64,000 nucleotides of DNA, taken from Candidatus Pseudobacter hemicellulosilyticus. GTDB taxonomy: Bacteria; Bacteroidota; Bacteroidia; Chitinophagales; Chitinophagaceae. The stretch covers positions 1,116,001 through 1,180,000 of the forward strand of contig CP119311.1 in the NCBI GenBank assembly GCA_029202545.1. Reading direction: 5' to 3'. The position numbers and the translations under genes are program-made. Shown in pieces: positions 8,245-16,535 of the stretch (the first letter of the stretch is position 1; each line of letters begins with the position of its first letter). Under the pieces are notes generated by a model. That model had not been told where the DNA came from, ran no database searches, and was given only the letters and a program-made list of their open reading frames with translations.

Positions 8245-10038
8245 TTACAGCGGGTATTTATTATCACTGATCAACCGCTCTGCAATCCTTCTCCGCGCTT
8301 CCTTGCTGTTGAAGGGTTCTGTTTTGGTGAATCGCTTCAGCCCCAGCAGCATCATGCGCTGCTCATCGCCATCGGCAAATGCATTGATAGCATCCTTGCC
8401 ATGTTTGTTGATGCGGTCTGCGGCATCATAGAGCCAGGTGCGCATGATATCCAGCTCAAAGCCTACAGCGGCTTCCCCTTTCTTTTCCACCAGCTTGATA
8501 GCCCGCAGCAGGGCGCTCTCCGCATGGAAGGCGTCTATGGCCATATCAGCAATATGCATCAGCACTTCCTGCTCCTGTTCAATTTTCATCATCAATTTCT
8601 GCACCGCAGCGCCGGCCGTCATCAGGATGGCTTTCCGGAAATTAGCCACCAGCTTCTTTTCTTTGGCGAAAGCTTCTTCCTCACCACTGCCAAAATCAGG
8701 AATGCTCATCAGTTCTTTCTGCACTGCCATAGCGGGGCCCATCAGGTCCAGCTTCCCTTTCATGGCGCGTTTCAGCACCATGTCAACGGTCAGCAACCGG
8801 TTGATCTCATTGGTCCCTTCATAGATGCGGTTGATCCGGCTGTCGCGATAGGCTTTGGAGATCACATACTCATCGCTGTAGCCGTTACCGCCATGCACCT
8901 GTACGCCTTCATCCACTATAAAGTCCAGCATTTCACTGCCAAAGACCTTCAGCATGGCGCATTCAATGGCATATTCTTCAGCAGCGCCCAGCAGGGCTTC
9001 ATTGAAAGGCTTTCCGGCCTTCAGTAATTCCTGCTCTTTATCATCGATCCATTTGGCTGAGCGATACAGAGCGCTTTCCGCCACCCAGATCCGGATGGCC
9101 ATTTCTGCCAGCTTGTGTTTGATAGCGCCAAAACTGGCAATCGGTGTTTTGAACTGCTCGCGGGTATTGGCATACTGGATGGTAGTGCCGGCCGCGAGTT
9201 TGGCGCCGCCCAGTGCAGCAGCGCAGAGTTTGAGGCGACCGATATTCAAAATATTGAAGGCAATGATATGGCCGCGGCCTATCTCCCCCAATACATTTTC
9301 AACCGGGACTTTGGCGTCCTGGAAATACAATTGTACAGTGGACGAACCCTTGATGCCCATCTTGTGTTCTTCAGCACCCTGGGTGAAGCCCTCGATGCCT
9401 CTTTCCACGATGAAGGCGGTGAACTTATCGCCATCTACTTTGGCAAATACGGTATACACATCGGCAAAGCCTCCGTTAGTGATCCAGCATTTCTGCCCGT
9501 TGAGCAGGTAATACTTCCCATCGGCGCTCAGTGTGGCCGTGGTCTTGGCGCCCAGGGCGTCACTGCCGCTGTTGGGCTCGGTCAAACCATAGGCTCCTTT
9601 CCATTCACCGCTGGCCAGCTTGGGAATGTATTGCTGTTTTTGTGCTTCTGTACCAAAATACAGGATAGGCAAAGTTCCGATACCGGTATGGGCAGCTACT
9701 GCTACGGAAAAAGAGAAACCGCCGCCCAGGCCTTCATTGACCAATGTGGAAGTGATAAAGTCCTTACCCAGTCCGCCATACTCCTCCGGGATGGAAGCGC
9801 CCAGCAGGCCCTGCTCACCGGCTTTCAACACCAGGGAGGGCATGAGGCCCGGTTCCATTTTATCTATCCGGTCCAGGATCGGCAGGATCTCGGCACTCAG
9901 GAATGAGGTACACATATCCTTCACCATCTGCTGTTCCTCATTGTAATCCTCGGGTATGAAGCTGTCAAAGGGGGAGCTTTCCCTGATCAGCCATTCGCCC
10001 CCCTTCAGAACGGATGACTGTTGAACGGAACTACTCAT
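8245..10038 (-). CDS. Acyl-CoA dehydrogenase family protein (long form)
   Basis: A flavoenzyme that introduces the alpha-beta double bond in fatty acyl-CoA, the first step of beta-oxidation. At 597 residues it belongs to the long class with a C-terminal extension, like very-long-chain enzymes, rather than the usual 380-residue form. Seen: the FAD-binding signature GAYGLTEPNSGSDA (about 149-162), WITNGGFADVY, and the catalytic-glutamate region RIYEGTNEINR (about 412-422). The extension after residue about 430 is helical and ends with RRRIAERLISDNKYPL. It lies 33 nt after the marR gene in the same direction and ends at a strong terminator, so the two form an operon probably repressed by the MarR protein. 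Exact chain-length specificity cannot be read. Confidence 0.92.
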   Translation of the reverse strand: MSSSVQQSSVLKGGEWLIRESSPFDSFIPEDYNEEQQMVKDMCTSFLSAEILPILDRIDKMEPGLMPSLVLKAGEQGLLGASIPEEYGGLGKDFITSTLVNEGLGGGFSFSVAVAAHTGIGTLPILYFGTEAQKQQYIPKLASGEWKGAYGLTEPNSGSDALGAKTTATLSADGKYYLLNGQKCWITNGGFADVYTVFAKVDGDKFTAFIVERGIEGFTQGAEEHKMGIKGSSTVQLYFQDAKVPVENVLGEIGRGHIIAFNILNIGRLKLCAAALGGAKLAAGTTIQYANTREQFKTPIASFGAIKHKLAEMAIRIWVAESALYRSAKWIDDKEQELLKAGKPFNEALLGAAEEYAIECAMLKVFGSEMLDFIVDEGVQVHGGNGYSDEYVISKAYRDSRINRIYEGTNEINRLLTVDMVLKRAMKGKLDLMGPAMAVQKELMSIPDFGSGEEEAFAKEKKLVANFRKAILMTAGAAVQKLMMKIEQEQEVLMHIADMAIDAFHAESALLRAIKLVEKKGEAAVGFELDIMRTWLYDAADRINKHGKDAINAFADGDEQRMMLLGLKRFTKTEPFNSKEARRRIAERLISDNKYPL

Positions 10039-10071
10039 ATTAAAGGTTTTTTATCGTGAGTGGATAGAACG

Positions 10072-10512
10072 TTACTTGAGATTGTCGTAAACGATCTGCA
10101 ATACTTCCTTACAGATCTCGATACGGTCAGGGGGTACGCCTATCAGGGCTTCGTTGAGGGTTTCTTCTGCAATGCCCATGCTTTCATCCTGCAGCTTCTG
10201 CGCCTGTTTGGTGAGAAAGATCAGGTTCATCCTGCGGTCGGATTCGGAGGCAACTCTTTTCACCAGTTGCAGTTTTTCCAGGTTGTCCACCAACCGGGTG
10301 ATGCTGGGCTTATCACGAAAAGTGGCGTTACATAGTTCCTGCTGGCTGATCCCATCCTGTTTCCACAAATGATACAATACGCTCCACTGCTCAATGGTCA
10401 GGTGCAGGCCGGCAGCATTGAATTTTTTCTGCAGCCGCCTGGCAATGGCAGTGGATGCTTTACCCGTAATGAAACTATACAGTTCGCCTCTTTTGAATTG
10501 GTTGTTTGGCAT
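10072..10512 (-). CDS. MarR family transcriptional regulator
   Basis: A 146-residue winged-helix repressor of the MarR family. The core reads EQWSVLYHLWKQDGISQQELCNATFRDKPSITRLVDNLEKLQLVKR, with the recognition helix at KPSITRLVDNLEK and the wing at ASESDRRMN. MarR proteins bind as dimers to palindromes and release on binding a small ligand. I start it at the ATG at 10512; the longer frame would read through its own promoter/operator. Directly upstream is a 7-bp inverted repeat overlapping the expected transcription start, so autoregulation is likely. It is cotranscribed with the acyl-CoA dehydrogenase, which suggests an acyl-CoA or fatty-acid ligand; that is inference. Confidence 0.92.
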   Translation of the reverse strand: MPNNQFKRGELYSFITGKASTAIARRLQKKFNAAGLHLTIEQWSVLYHLWKQDGISQQELCNATFRDKPSITRLVDNLEKLQLVKRVASESDRRMNLIFLTKQAQKLQDESMGIAEETLNEALIGVPPDRIEICKEVLQIVYDNLK

Positions 10513-10513
10513 A

Positions 10514-10531
10514 TAGTTGTTTATACAACTA
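10514..10531. promoter_or_regulatory. Putative MarR operator (inverted repeat)
   Basis: TAGTTGT-TTAT-ACAACTA, a perfect 7-bp inverted repeat with a 4-nt spacer, begins 2 nt before the marR start codon and lies directly downstream of the predicted -7 box, so a bound dimer would cover the transcription start. Confidence 0.6.
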
Positions 10532-10533
10532 AC

Positions 10534-10564
10534 CAAACTTAACATTTTTCCCTCGCATTGTCAA
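10534..10564 (-). promoter_or_regulatory. Predicted marR-acd promoter
   Basis: On the minus strand a TTG (10562-10564) is followed after 20 nt by TAAGTTTG (10534-10541), an exact match to the Bacteroidota consensus TAnnTTTG. The same spacing occurs at the glycosyltransferase promoter near 13.06 kb. Confidence 0.7.
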
Positions 10565-10665
10565 GGTCTCTGTGAAAAATTTAGAATAATTGTATTTTTA
10601 GGCGCTTACCGCAATTTCCCTTTCCACATCAAGAAGCTGGTTCCCTTTTATATTAACCTGATTAC

Positions 10666-11910
10666 ATGAGGACTATACCTATTCTATTCTTGTTGGCGGC
10701 CCTGTCTGCCGGCGTCAGCGCCCAGCACCGCCTGGTGATCATTGGCTCTTCCACCGCCGGTGGCACCGGCGCCAAACCGCTGGACAGCTCCTGGGCACGC
10801 AGGCTGGACCACTATTACCGGGTGGAAAAAAAACTGGTGGATACCAGCTATATCCTGGCGGTAGGAGGATATCCTTCTTACAAGGGTATGCCTTCCCGTT
10901 ATGTGCCGCCGCCCGGGCGCGACTGGCCCGATACTGCCGTTAACATCTCCAAAGCCCTGCGCGTACTGGACAACCTGCCCCTGCCTGCCAACGGCGTGGT
11001 GATCATCAACTATCCTTCCAACGGATACGATCATTACAGCATGGACGAGATCCTGTTCACGCTGCAGACCATGTATGATTCCGTAACGGCCAAAGGACAC
11101 CGCTGTTTTATCACCACTACCATACCCAGGACAGACAAGGCCTTCCGGCCTTCCGCAGTAAAACGCAAAATGGCCCTCATCAGGGATTCTATCCTGCATC
11201 GTTTTGGTTCGTCCCATACCCTGAATTTCTATGACGGCTTTTTCAACCCTGCCGATAGCTCAGTGCCTGACGCCATTGCCGCCGGCGACCATATCCATTT
11301 CAACAACGCCGGCCACCGGGCAGTCTTTGAAAAAGTGCTGGCCAAAAATGTACTGGGCCCGGAACTGCCTGTTCAGTTGCCCAATTTCCAGGGCAGTTTG
11401 CAGTCAAAGACCGTACAGCTGCAATGGACAGCCAGCCTGCATGACCCTAAAGCCGGCTTCCTGCTGCTGCGCAGCACGGACAACAAAGCCTTTGATACCA
11501 TTGCCAGGATCCCTGCCAACAAAAATCTGACTGCATCGCCCTATTCATTCACGGATGCGCAACCTGCACCGGGCAATAACCGGTACCGCCTGCTGATCCG
11601 GCAAGGCAGTGAATACATCCGCTCCCGGGACCTGACCATCCAAAACCCGGAACCCGGTATCCAGGTCCTGCACCTAAACTGGCAGGCCGCCCCGCAGCAG
11701 CTGGCCCTTTCCGTGAACGCCGCCCGGGACTACCAGCTCACCTGCACCATCCTGTTCCCCTCAGGCATTGCCTGGCAACAGCTGAAACGATCCGTTAAAA
11801 AAGGAGACAACCAGCTGCAGCTGCCCGGAAGCCTGCTGCCCGCCGGCCATTACCTGCTGCAGCTGCAGTACGGCCAGGAACAAACCCTGCTGCTGCCTTT
11901 TACCAAATAA
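10666..11910 (+). CDS. Secreted SGNH/GDSL hydrolase-family protein
   Basis: A 414-residue exported protein. Residues 1-19 form a Sec signal peptide ending in GVSAQ. Block I of the SGNH hydrolases appears as VIIGSSTAGGTGAKP with the nucleophilic serine at about residue 28. An asparagine block (VVIINYPSNGYDH) and the C-terminal catalytic pair DHIHFNNAGH (about 207-216) follow, so the triad looks complete. From about residue 240 a fibronectin-like beta domain follows (LQWTASLHDPKAGFLLLRSTDNKAFD) plus another beta-rich tail, which may bind carbohydrate or the cell surface. Family members are esterases or acetyl-polysaccharide deacetylases; the substrate here is unknown. It is transcribed away from the marR operon. 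Confidence 0.87.
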   Translation: MRTIPILFLLAALSAGVSAQHRLVIIGSSTAGGTGAKPLDSSWARRLDHYYRVEKKLVDTSYILAVGGYPSYKGMPSRYVPPPGRDWPDTAVNISKALRVLDNLPLPANGVVIINYPSNGYDHYSMDEILFTLQTMYDSVTAKGHRCFITTTIPRTDKAFRPSAVKRKMALIRDSILHRFGSSHTLNFYDGFFNPADSSVPDAIAAGDHIHFNNAGHRAVFEKVLAKNVLGPELPVQLPNFQGSLQSKTVQLQWTASLHDPKAGFLLLRSTDNKAFDTIARIPANKNLTASPYSFTDAQPAPGNNRYRLLIRQGSEYIRSRDLTIQNPEPGIQVLHLNWQAAPQQLALSVNAARDYQLTCTILFPSGIAWQQLKRSVKKGDNQLQLPGSLLPAGHYLLQLQYGQEQTLLLPFTK

Positions 11911-12028
11911 TCCAGGTGGCATGACTGGCGGGACCTTTGAAGACCGAAAGACAACCTGCACTACGAGGCTGCGGCAGATCAGACTGCCAATGACCAATAC
12001 CATGCACAGCAGTTGATCAAACAATTGT

Positions 12029-12036
12029 AGCTTTGG
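12029..12036 (+). promoter_or_regulatory. TAnnTTTG box ahead of alpha/beta hydrolase
   Basis: TAGCTTTG matches the -7 consensus exactly and lies only 12 nt from the ATG at 12049, implying a very short leader. No good TTG at the expected 20-nt spacing was seen. Confidence 0.45.
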
Positions 12037-12048
12037 CGATTGTACAGT

Positions 12049-12858
12049 ATGCAATCGGCCAACCTCATATTTCGGCATTCCACTATCCATTACAGCTACG
12101 GTGGTAATGGACAGGAGCTTTTACTCTGCCTGCATGGGTATGGAGAATCCGCTCATACCTTCCATTTCCTGCAACCTCATTTGCAGGACCGGTACCAGCT
12201 GGTGGCCATTGACCTGCCCTTTCATGGCCATACTGTCTGGAACGAGCAGGCGCCGCTGACCGTTGCCGATCTCTTCATTTTAATAGAAGCTATCTTCAAA
12301 GAACTGGGCCATGCCGGCAAACCCTTTACCCTGCTGGGTTTCAGCATGGGTGGCCGGATAGCCCTGGGCCTTACTGAATACGCACCGGCCACCGTAAAGA
12401 AGCTGGTGCTGCTGGCGCCCGATGGACTGAAAGTGAATTTCTGGTACTGGCTGGCCACGCAGACCCGGATCGGCAGCCGCCTCTTTTATTATACCATGAA
12501 ACATCCCGGCTGGTTCTTTTCCATCATGACGCTGGCCCACCGCTTTGGCTGGGTAAATCCCAGCGCCCTGAAATTTGCCCGGCATTATATCCAGGATCAG
12601 GACCGGCGCATGGAGCTGTACCAACGATGGATGGCCTTCCGGAAGATCAGGCCGCAGCTGGGCCGGATCAAATCCCTGGTACGGCAACACCAGTTGCCGG
12701 TACGCCTGCTCTATGGCGGCTTTGACCGGATCATCGTCTCCTCCCGTGGAGCGCTTTTCAGAAAGCATATAGAGGAACATTGCAGCATCACCATCATCAA
12801 AGCAGGACACCAGGTGCTGCAGGATAAGTATGCGGCGGAGATCATTGGGTTACTGTAG
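12049..12858 (+). CDS. Alpha/beta fold hydrolase
   Basis: A 269-residue cytosolic hydrolase of the alpha/beta fold. Motifs in order: the oxyanion-forming LLCLHGYGES (about residues 25-34), the nucleophile elbow GFSMGGR with the serine near residue 100, a helical cap (about 130-200) and the acid/histidine part: LLYGGFDRII and KAGHQVLQDKY near the end. The triad is therefore complete. I use the ATG at 12049; a TTG nine bases upstream would overlap the promoter region. No operon partner is visible. Substrate cannot be told from sequence; esters of small metabolites are usual for this group. Confidence 0.86.
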   Translation: MQSANLIFRHSTIHYSYGGNGQELLLCLHGYGESAHTFHFLQPHLQDRYQLVAIDLPFHGHTVWNEQAPLTVADLFILIEAIFKELGHAGKPFTLLGFSMGGRIALGLTEYAPATVKKLVLLAPDGLKVNFWYWLATQTRIGSRLFYYTMKHPGWFFSIMTLAHRFGWVNPSALKFARHYIQDQDRRMELYQRWMAFRKIRPQLGRIKSLVRQHQLPVRLLYGGFDRIIVSSRGALFRKHIEEHCSITIIKAGHQVLQDKYAAEIIGLL

Positions 12859-12915
12859 CAACAGCATAGCCTTCATCCTCTCCGGCAAGCGGCTGAAGAT
12901 CCAGCGGAAGCCATT

Positions 12916-12933
12916 TTTTGGTTCGAACCAAAA
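12916..12933. repeat. Perfect 18-bp palindrome
   Basis: TTTTGGTTCGAACCAAAA is its own reverse complement and lies in the 253-nt region between the hydrolase and the glycosyltransferase. It has no spacer, which fits a protein-binding site better than a terminator. The rest of this region holds only the promoter at 13061-13092. Confidence 0.55.
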
Positions 12934-13060
12934 TAGTCCCTGTACAATAGTAACAACCGGCGCCACCAGGGATCCGGATTACCAGCCTTGCGTGTATGGC
13001 CTGATGCTGGTTTCAGAACACAGTCACCGTTGTTGCCCACTGCTGCCCCATAGCAACCAT

Positions 13061-13092
13061 TTTGTGCGGGCAGTCATACAGTTGTATATTTA
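13061..13092 (+). promoter_or_regulatory. Predicted promoter of the glycosyltransferase-permease pair
   Basis: TTTG at 13061-13064 and TATATTTA at 13085-13092 (7 of 8 positions of TAnnTTTG) are 20 nt apart. The start codon is 19 nt further on. Confidence 0.55.
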
Positions 13093-13111
13093 GCCCGACG
13101 AAACCGACCGG

Positions 13112-14269
13112 ATGCCTATTTTCCTCCTGATATTTTTTTTATTGCTGCTGGCCTATGCCGTGCTGATCAACTATTACCACCAGGCATGGTATAAGCTGCC
13201 GGTTTACCAGCCGCCCGCCACCAGGCCGGACACGGCTATCTCAGTGATCATACCCATGCGCAATGAGGCCGAAAATATCCCGGCCCTGCTGGACTCCCTG
13301 GAACAGCAGGATTATCCCGCGCAGCTGGTGGAGCTGGTCCTGGTAGATGACCATTCTACAGACAGTACGGCAAGCCTGCTGGAAGCCGCCGCTAACCGCT
13401 CCGGCAGGATCAAAGCCATCAGCCTGGAACAGTGGCTGCAGCAGACCGGCGATTCACGGGCCTTTAAAAAGAAAGCGATTGAAGCCGGTGTGCATCACGC
13501 TACAGGCACGCTCATCGTTACCACCGATGCTGACTGCCGCTTCCATCCGCAATGGCTGAGCACCCTGGCGGCCTTCCAGGCCAGTACTAATGCAGCTTTT
13601 ATTGCGGCGCCGGTACGCATCATCCCCAAAGGCTCCCTGGTATCGCTGTTCCAGACGCTTGACTTCCTCACCCTGCAGGGCATCACCGCTGCGGCAGTAT
13701 CCAAAAGAGCCCATTCCATGTGCAATGGCGCCAACCTGGCCTACCTGAAACAGGTGTTCCAGGAAGTAGGCGGCTTTGCCAATATTGACCAGCTCCCCTC
13801 CGGCGATGATATGTTCCTCATGCATAAGATCTATACCCGATATCCCGAACGGGTATTCTACCTGAAAAGCCCATCGGCCATTGTGGATACAGCGCCGGTA
13901 GAAAGCTGGAAAGCCTTCTTCAACCAGCGGATACGCTGGGCCAGCAAGGCCGACAGCTATGACGATAAACGCATTTTCTGGGTCCTGCTGCTGGTATACC
14001 TGATAAATGTGGCATTCCTGGCACTGGCCGTCACCGCATTTTTCAAAGGACTCTGGGCCTTTTTCTTCGGCCTGCTGCTGCTGGCCAAACTACTGATCGA
14101 ATTTCCCTTTGTACATACTGTGGCCATCTTCTTTGGACAGCAGCGCCTGATGCGCTATTTTCCGTTCTTTCAACCCTTGCATATCGGGTATACCATCATT
14201 GCCGGCTGGTTAGGTAAATTTGGTAAATACGAATGGAAGGGCAGAACCATCACCAAATCCACTACATGA
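13112..14269 (+). CDS. Membrane glycosyltransferase, family 2
   Basis: A 385-residue inner-membrane enzyme that transfers sugar from a nucleotide-sugar to a lipid or polysaccharide. It opens with one hydrophobic helix (residues 3-18), followed by the GT-A domain: ISVIIPMRNEAENIPALLDSL (about 46-66), VLVDDHSTDST (about 79-89), the metal-binding DAD in TTDADC (about 142-147) and the acceptor motif QRIRW (about 272-276). Three further membrane helices close the protein (about 288-365). The layout resembles processive GT2 enzymes or hopanoid/ceramide-type transferases. Its stop codon overlaps the next start as ATGA, so translation of the permease behind it is coupled to this gene. Confidence 0.88.
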   Translation: MPIFLLIFFLLLLAYAVLINYYHQAWYKLPVYQPPATRPDTAISVIIPMRNEAENIPALLDSLEQQDYPAQLVELVLVDDHSTDSTASLLEAAANRSGRIKAISLEQWLQQTGDSRAFKKKAIEAGVHHATGTLIVTTDADCRFHPQWLSTLAAFQASTNAAFIAAPVRIIPKGSLVSLFQTLDFLTLQGITAAAVSKRAHSMCNGANLAYLKQVFQEVGGFANIDQLPSGDDMFLMHKIYTRYPERVFYLKSPSAIVDTAPVESWKAFFNQRIRWASKADSYDDKRIFWVLLLVYLINVAFLALAVTAFFKGLWAFFFGLLLLAKLLIEFPFVHTVAIFFGQQRLMRYFPFFQPLHIGYTIIAGWLGKFGKYEWKGRTITKSTT

Positions 14270-15336
14270 GCAACTGTTCCCAACCATCAGCCTGGCGCCG
14301 TCTGCGGCGCAATAAAGGGGCCCTGGTGGGCATGGTCATTATCCTGCTGGCCCTGCTGACCGGCCTGTTTGCCTACCTGCTGGCGCCGGACGGAACGCCG
14401 GATGCCAACCGCATGATAGTAGAGATCGGCGGACAGAAGCCTGGCTTCACCCAGCAGTTCCTGCAATTACCCAAAGCACAGGCGCCAGCGTCCGTTCCAT
14501 TTTTCAGCCGGTTGCTGCGCGGACAGGAAGATGCGTTTGTCCTCATACCCATCAGCTCCTATAGCCTCAGTGCCGATAGCCTGTTCATTGAACAATACAT
14601 TGACGAAGGCATTTCTGAACGTGTAGCTTATCCCCTGCCCCAGACCCGGTATACAATCGTGCAACAGACTTTCCACCTGGGGACTGATAAATACGGACGG
14701 GATATCCTCAGTCGACTCCTGGTAGGCGTTCGGGTAAGCCTTAGCGTTGGACTGGTCACCCTGCTGATCTCCCTGAGCATTGGGGTGCTGCTGGGCGCCC
14801 TGGCCGGTTATTTCCGGGGGCGGGTAGATGATGTGATCATGTGGGGCATCAATGTTATCTGGAGCATTCCTACGCTGCTGCTGGTCTTTGCCATTACGCT
14901 GATGCTGGGAAAGGGATTCTGGCAGGTGTTTATTGCCATTGGCCTGACCTTATGGGTCAATGTGGCGCGGATCATCCGCGGCCAGGTGATGAGCGTGCGG
15001 GAGATGGAATATGTGGAAGCGGCCAGGGCCCTGGGTTATGCTGCGCCCAGGATCATCCTCCGGCATATACTGCCTAATGTAATGGGGCCGGTAATGGTAG
15101 TGGCGGCCGCCAATTTTGCTACGGCTATTGTGATAGAGGCGGGACTGAGTTTCCTGGGTGTAGGCGTTCAGCCGCCCCAACCCAGCTGGGGCCTGATGAT
15201 CAAAGAGAATTATAACTTCATTATTACCCATAATCCCATGCTGGCGCTGGCTCCGGGATTTGCCATTATGTTGCTGGTGCTGGCCTTCAACCTGCTGGGC
15301 AATGGCCTGCGGGACGCCTTACAGGTAAAATCCTGA
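14266..15336 (+). CDS. ABC transporter permease, OppC/DppC type
   Basis: A 356-residue permease subunit of the peptide/nickel ABC importer class. Helix 1 (about 20-40) is followed by a periplasmic insert, then the BPD_transp_1 region with about five helices. The EAA loop that docks the ATPase is clear: EAARALGYAAPRIILRHILPN. The entry HLGTDKYGRDILSRLLVGVRVSLSVG is typical of DppC. Nothing else of an opp/dpp system (binding protein, partner permease, ATPases) is in the surroundings, so it must work with subunits encoded elsewhere. The ATG at 14266 overlaps the glycosyltransferase stop and is preferred over an in-frame start 33 bases upstream. Confidence 0.88.
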   Translation: MSNCSQPSAWRRLRRNKGALVGMVIILLALLTGLFAYLLAPDGTPDANRMIVEIGGQKPGFTQQFLQLPKAQAPASVPFFSRLLRGQEDAFVLIPISSYSLSADSLFIEQYIDEGISERVAYPLPQTRYTIVQQTFHLGTDKYGRDILSRLLVGVRVSLSVGLVTLLISLSIGVLLGALAGYFRGRVDDVIMWGINVIWSIPTLLLVFAITLMLGKGFWQVFIAIGLTLWVNVARIIRGQVMSVREMEYVEAARALGYAAPRIILRHILPNVMGPVMVVAAANFATAIVIEAGLSFLGVGVQPPQPSWGLMIKENYNFIITHNPMLALAPGFAIMLLVLAFNLLGNGLRDALQVKS

Positions 15337-15341
15337 TTGAT

Positions 15342-15746
15342 CTATTTACGGGAATAGCGGTAGCTGCCCGTCCATTTATTGCTGTTACAGCTTTTGGAAG
15401 TGATGGTGATGTCCACTATACAGCTGCTGGCTGTGGGTGTATTGGTGATAGCAATGGTATTGGTCCCTGATACAGCATTGGTGGACGTAGAGAAGAAGCT
15501 GTTATTACCGGCTTCCGTCCGGGCCTTCACTTCCAGTGATGCCCCGCCGGAGGGATACCCGCCGGTGATATTGACCTGCAAAGTGAAATTAGGTCCGGGC
15601 GCCGGTTGTTCAACCGTACCTATGGCCGGAATAGTGGTTACCTGCATGGCTGCTTCTGAGCAGCTGTCGCCACCCTTATCGCTGCATCCGCCTGTCATCA
15701 GCCCGGTGGCCGCCACCAGTAAAAAGCCCATGATACATTTCTTCAT
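15342..15746 (-). CDS. Small exported (probable lipo)protein, unknown function
   Basis: A 134-residue protein with a clear signal region (MKKCIMGFLLVAATGLMTGGC). The cysteine after TGG suggests lipidation, although the lipobox is not canonical. The mature part is rich in threonine, serine and asparagine, with repeated beta-strand patterns (FTLQVNITGGYPSGGASLEVK, TNTIAITNTPTASSC), as in an immunoglobulin-like domain, and three more cysteines that could pair. No family was recognised. It is convergent with the permease gene, whose stop lies 5 nt away. Confidence 0.7.
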   Translation of the reverse strand: MKKCIMGFLLVAATGLMTGGCSDKGGDSCSEAAMQVTTIPAIGTVEQPAPGPNFTLQVNITGGYPSGGASLEVKARTEAGNNSFFSTSTNAVSGTNTIAITNTPTASSCIVDITITSKSCNSNKWTGSYRYSRK

Positions 15747-15916
15747 ATCGGGTAAAATAGGGACTTATAATAGTCTTTTAAAAATACCATTATAAATCAG
15801 TGTTCCGAAATTAATATTTATTGTGCGGAGCGGCCATATCACTGCCGGAACAGCCGGCTATGGGACGAACCAGGAGACATGCCGCCATCATCGGCTGCTC
15901 CCGAAGAAGGACCTGC

Positions 15917-16387
15917 TCAGGGAGCAAAGACCTGCACATTGCGGTTAAAACTTTCTTCCAGGGAGATAAGGGTTTCCGTACGTTCAATGCCTTTGATCTT
16001 CTGGAGGCTGTCGTGCAGTACAAATCGCAGCTGGTTGATATCCTTGCAGATCACTTCGGCAAACATGCTATAGTTACCGGTGGTATAATTGAGGCGGATG
16101 ATCTCGGGGATCTTCATCAGTTCTTTGGCCACCGAATCATAGAGGGAACTTTTCTCCAGGTAGATGCCAATAAAAGCAATGACATCATAGCCCAGCTGTT
16201 TCATGTCCACATTTAATTTGGTACCTTTAACGATACCCGCTTCCTGCAATTTCTTGATCCGCACATGAATGGTGCCCCCTGACACAAAGAGTTTCTTGCC
16301 CAAGTCGGCATAGGAGATCTCCGCATTATCTATCATCTCATGAATGATCTGGAGGTCCAGTTTGTCAAGATTCAATTTAGCTCCCAT
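15917..16387 (-). CDS. Lrp/AsnC family transcriptional regulator
   Basis: A 156-residue feast/famine regulator. The N-terminal helix-turn-helix reads LDLQIIHEMIDNAEISYADLGKKLFVSGGTIHVRIKKLQEAGIVKG (about residues 9-54), and a C-terminal RAM/ACT-like ligand domain follows (YDVIAFIGIYLEK, MFAEVICKDINQLRFVLHDSLQKIKGI). Such proteins form octamers and respond to amino acids. I start it at the ATG at 16387; the longer frame adds 29 AT-rich codons from the promoter region. A 10-bp palindrome CAAATATTTG lies 39 nt upstream and could be its own site. It is divergent from the unusual tRNA-like gene. Confidence 0.92.
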   Translation of the reverse strand: MGAKLNLDKLDLQIIHEMIDNAEISYADLGKKLFVSGGTIHVRIKKLQEAGIVKGTKLNVDMKQLGYDVIAFIGIYLEKSSLYDSVAKELMKIPEIIRLNYTTGNYSMFAEVICKDINQLRFVLHDSLQKIKGIERTETLISLEESFNRNVQVFAP

Positions 16388-16425
16388 TTTGCAATCGCTT
16401 TTTAAATAAGTTTGAATTAACACTG

Positions 16426-16435
16426 CAAATATTTG
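16426..16435. promoter_or_regulatory. Palindrome upstream of the Lrp-type gene
   Basis: CAAATATTTG, a perfect 10-bp palindrome in an AT-rich intergenic stretch; on the minus strand AATATTTG resembles a -7 box. It could be promoter, operator or both. Confidence 0.35.
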
Positions 16436-16535
16436 TATATTTTCTAAATATTCAAAATTTTTGTTTGAAAACATTCAATAAATCGGGTATTTTCTTTAAT
16501 ATTGCATTGTCGTTCTTAACATAACAAACAAACAC

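Noticed and set aside
12830..13093. Plus-strand frame of 87 codons between the hydrolase and the glycosyltransferase
   Set aside because: It overlaps the hydrolase end and the predicted promoter and has no protein-like pattern.
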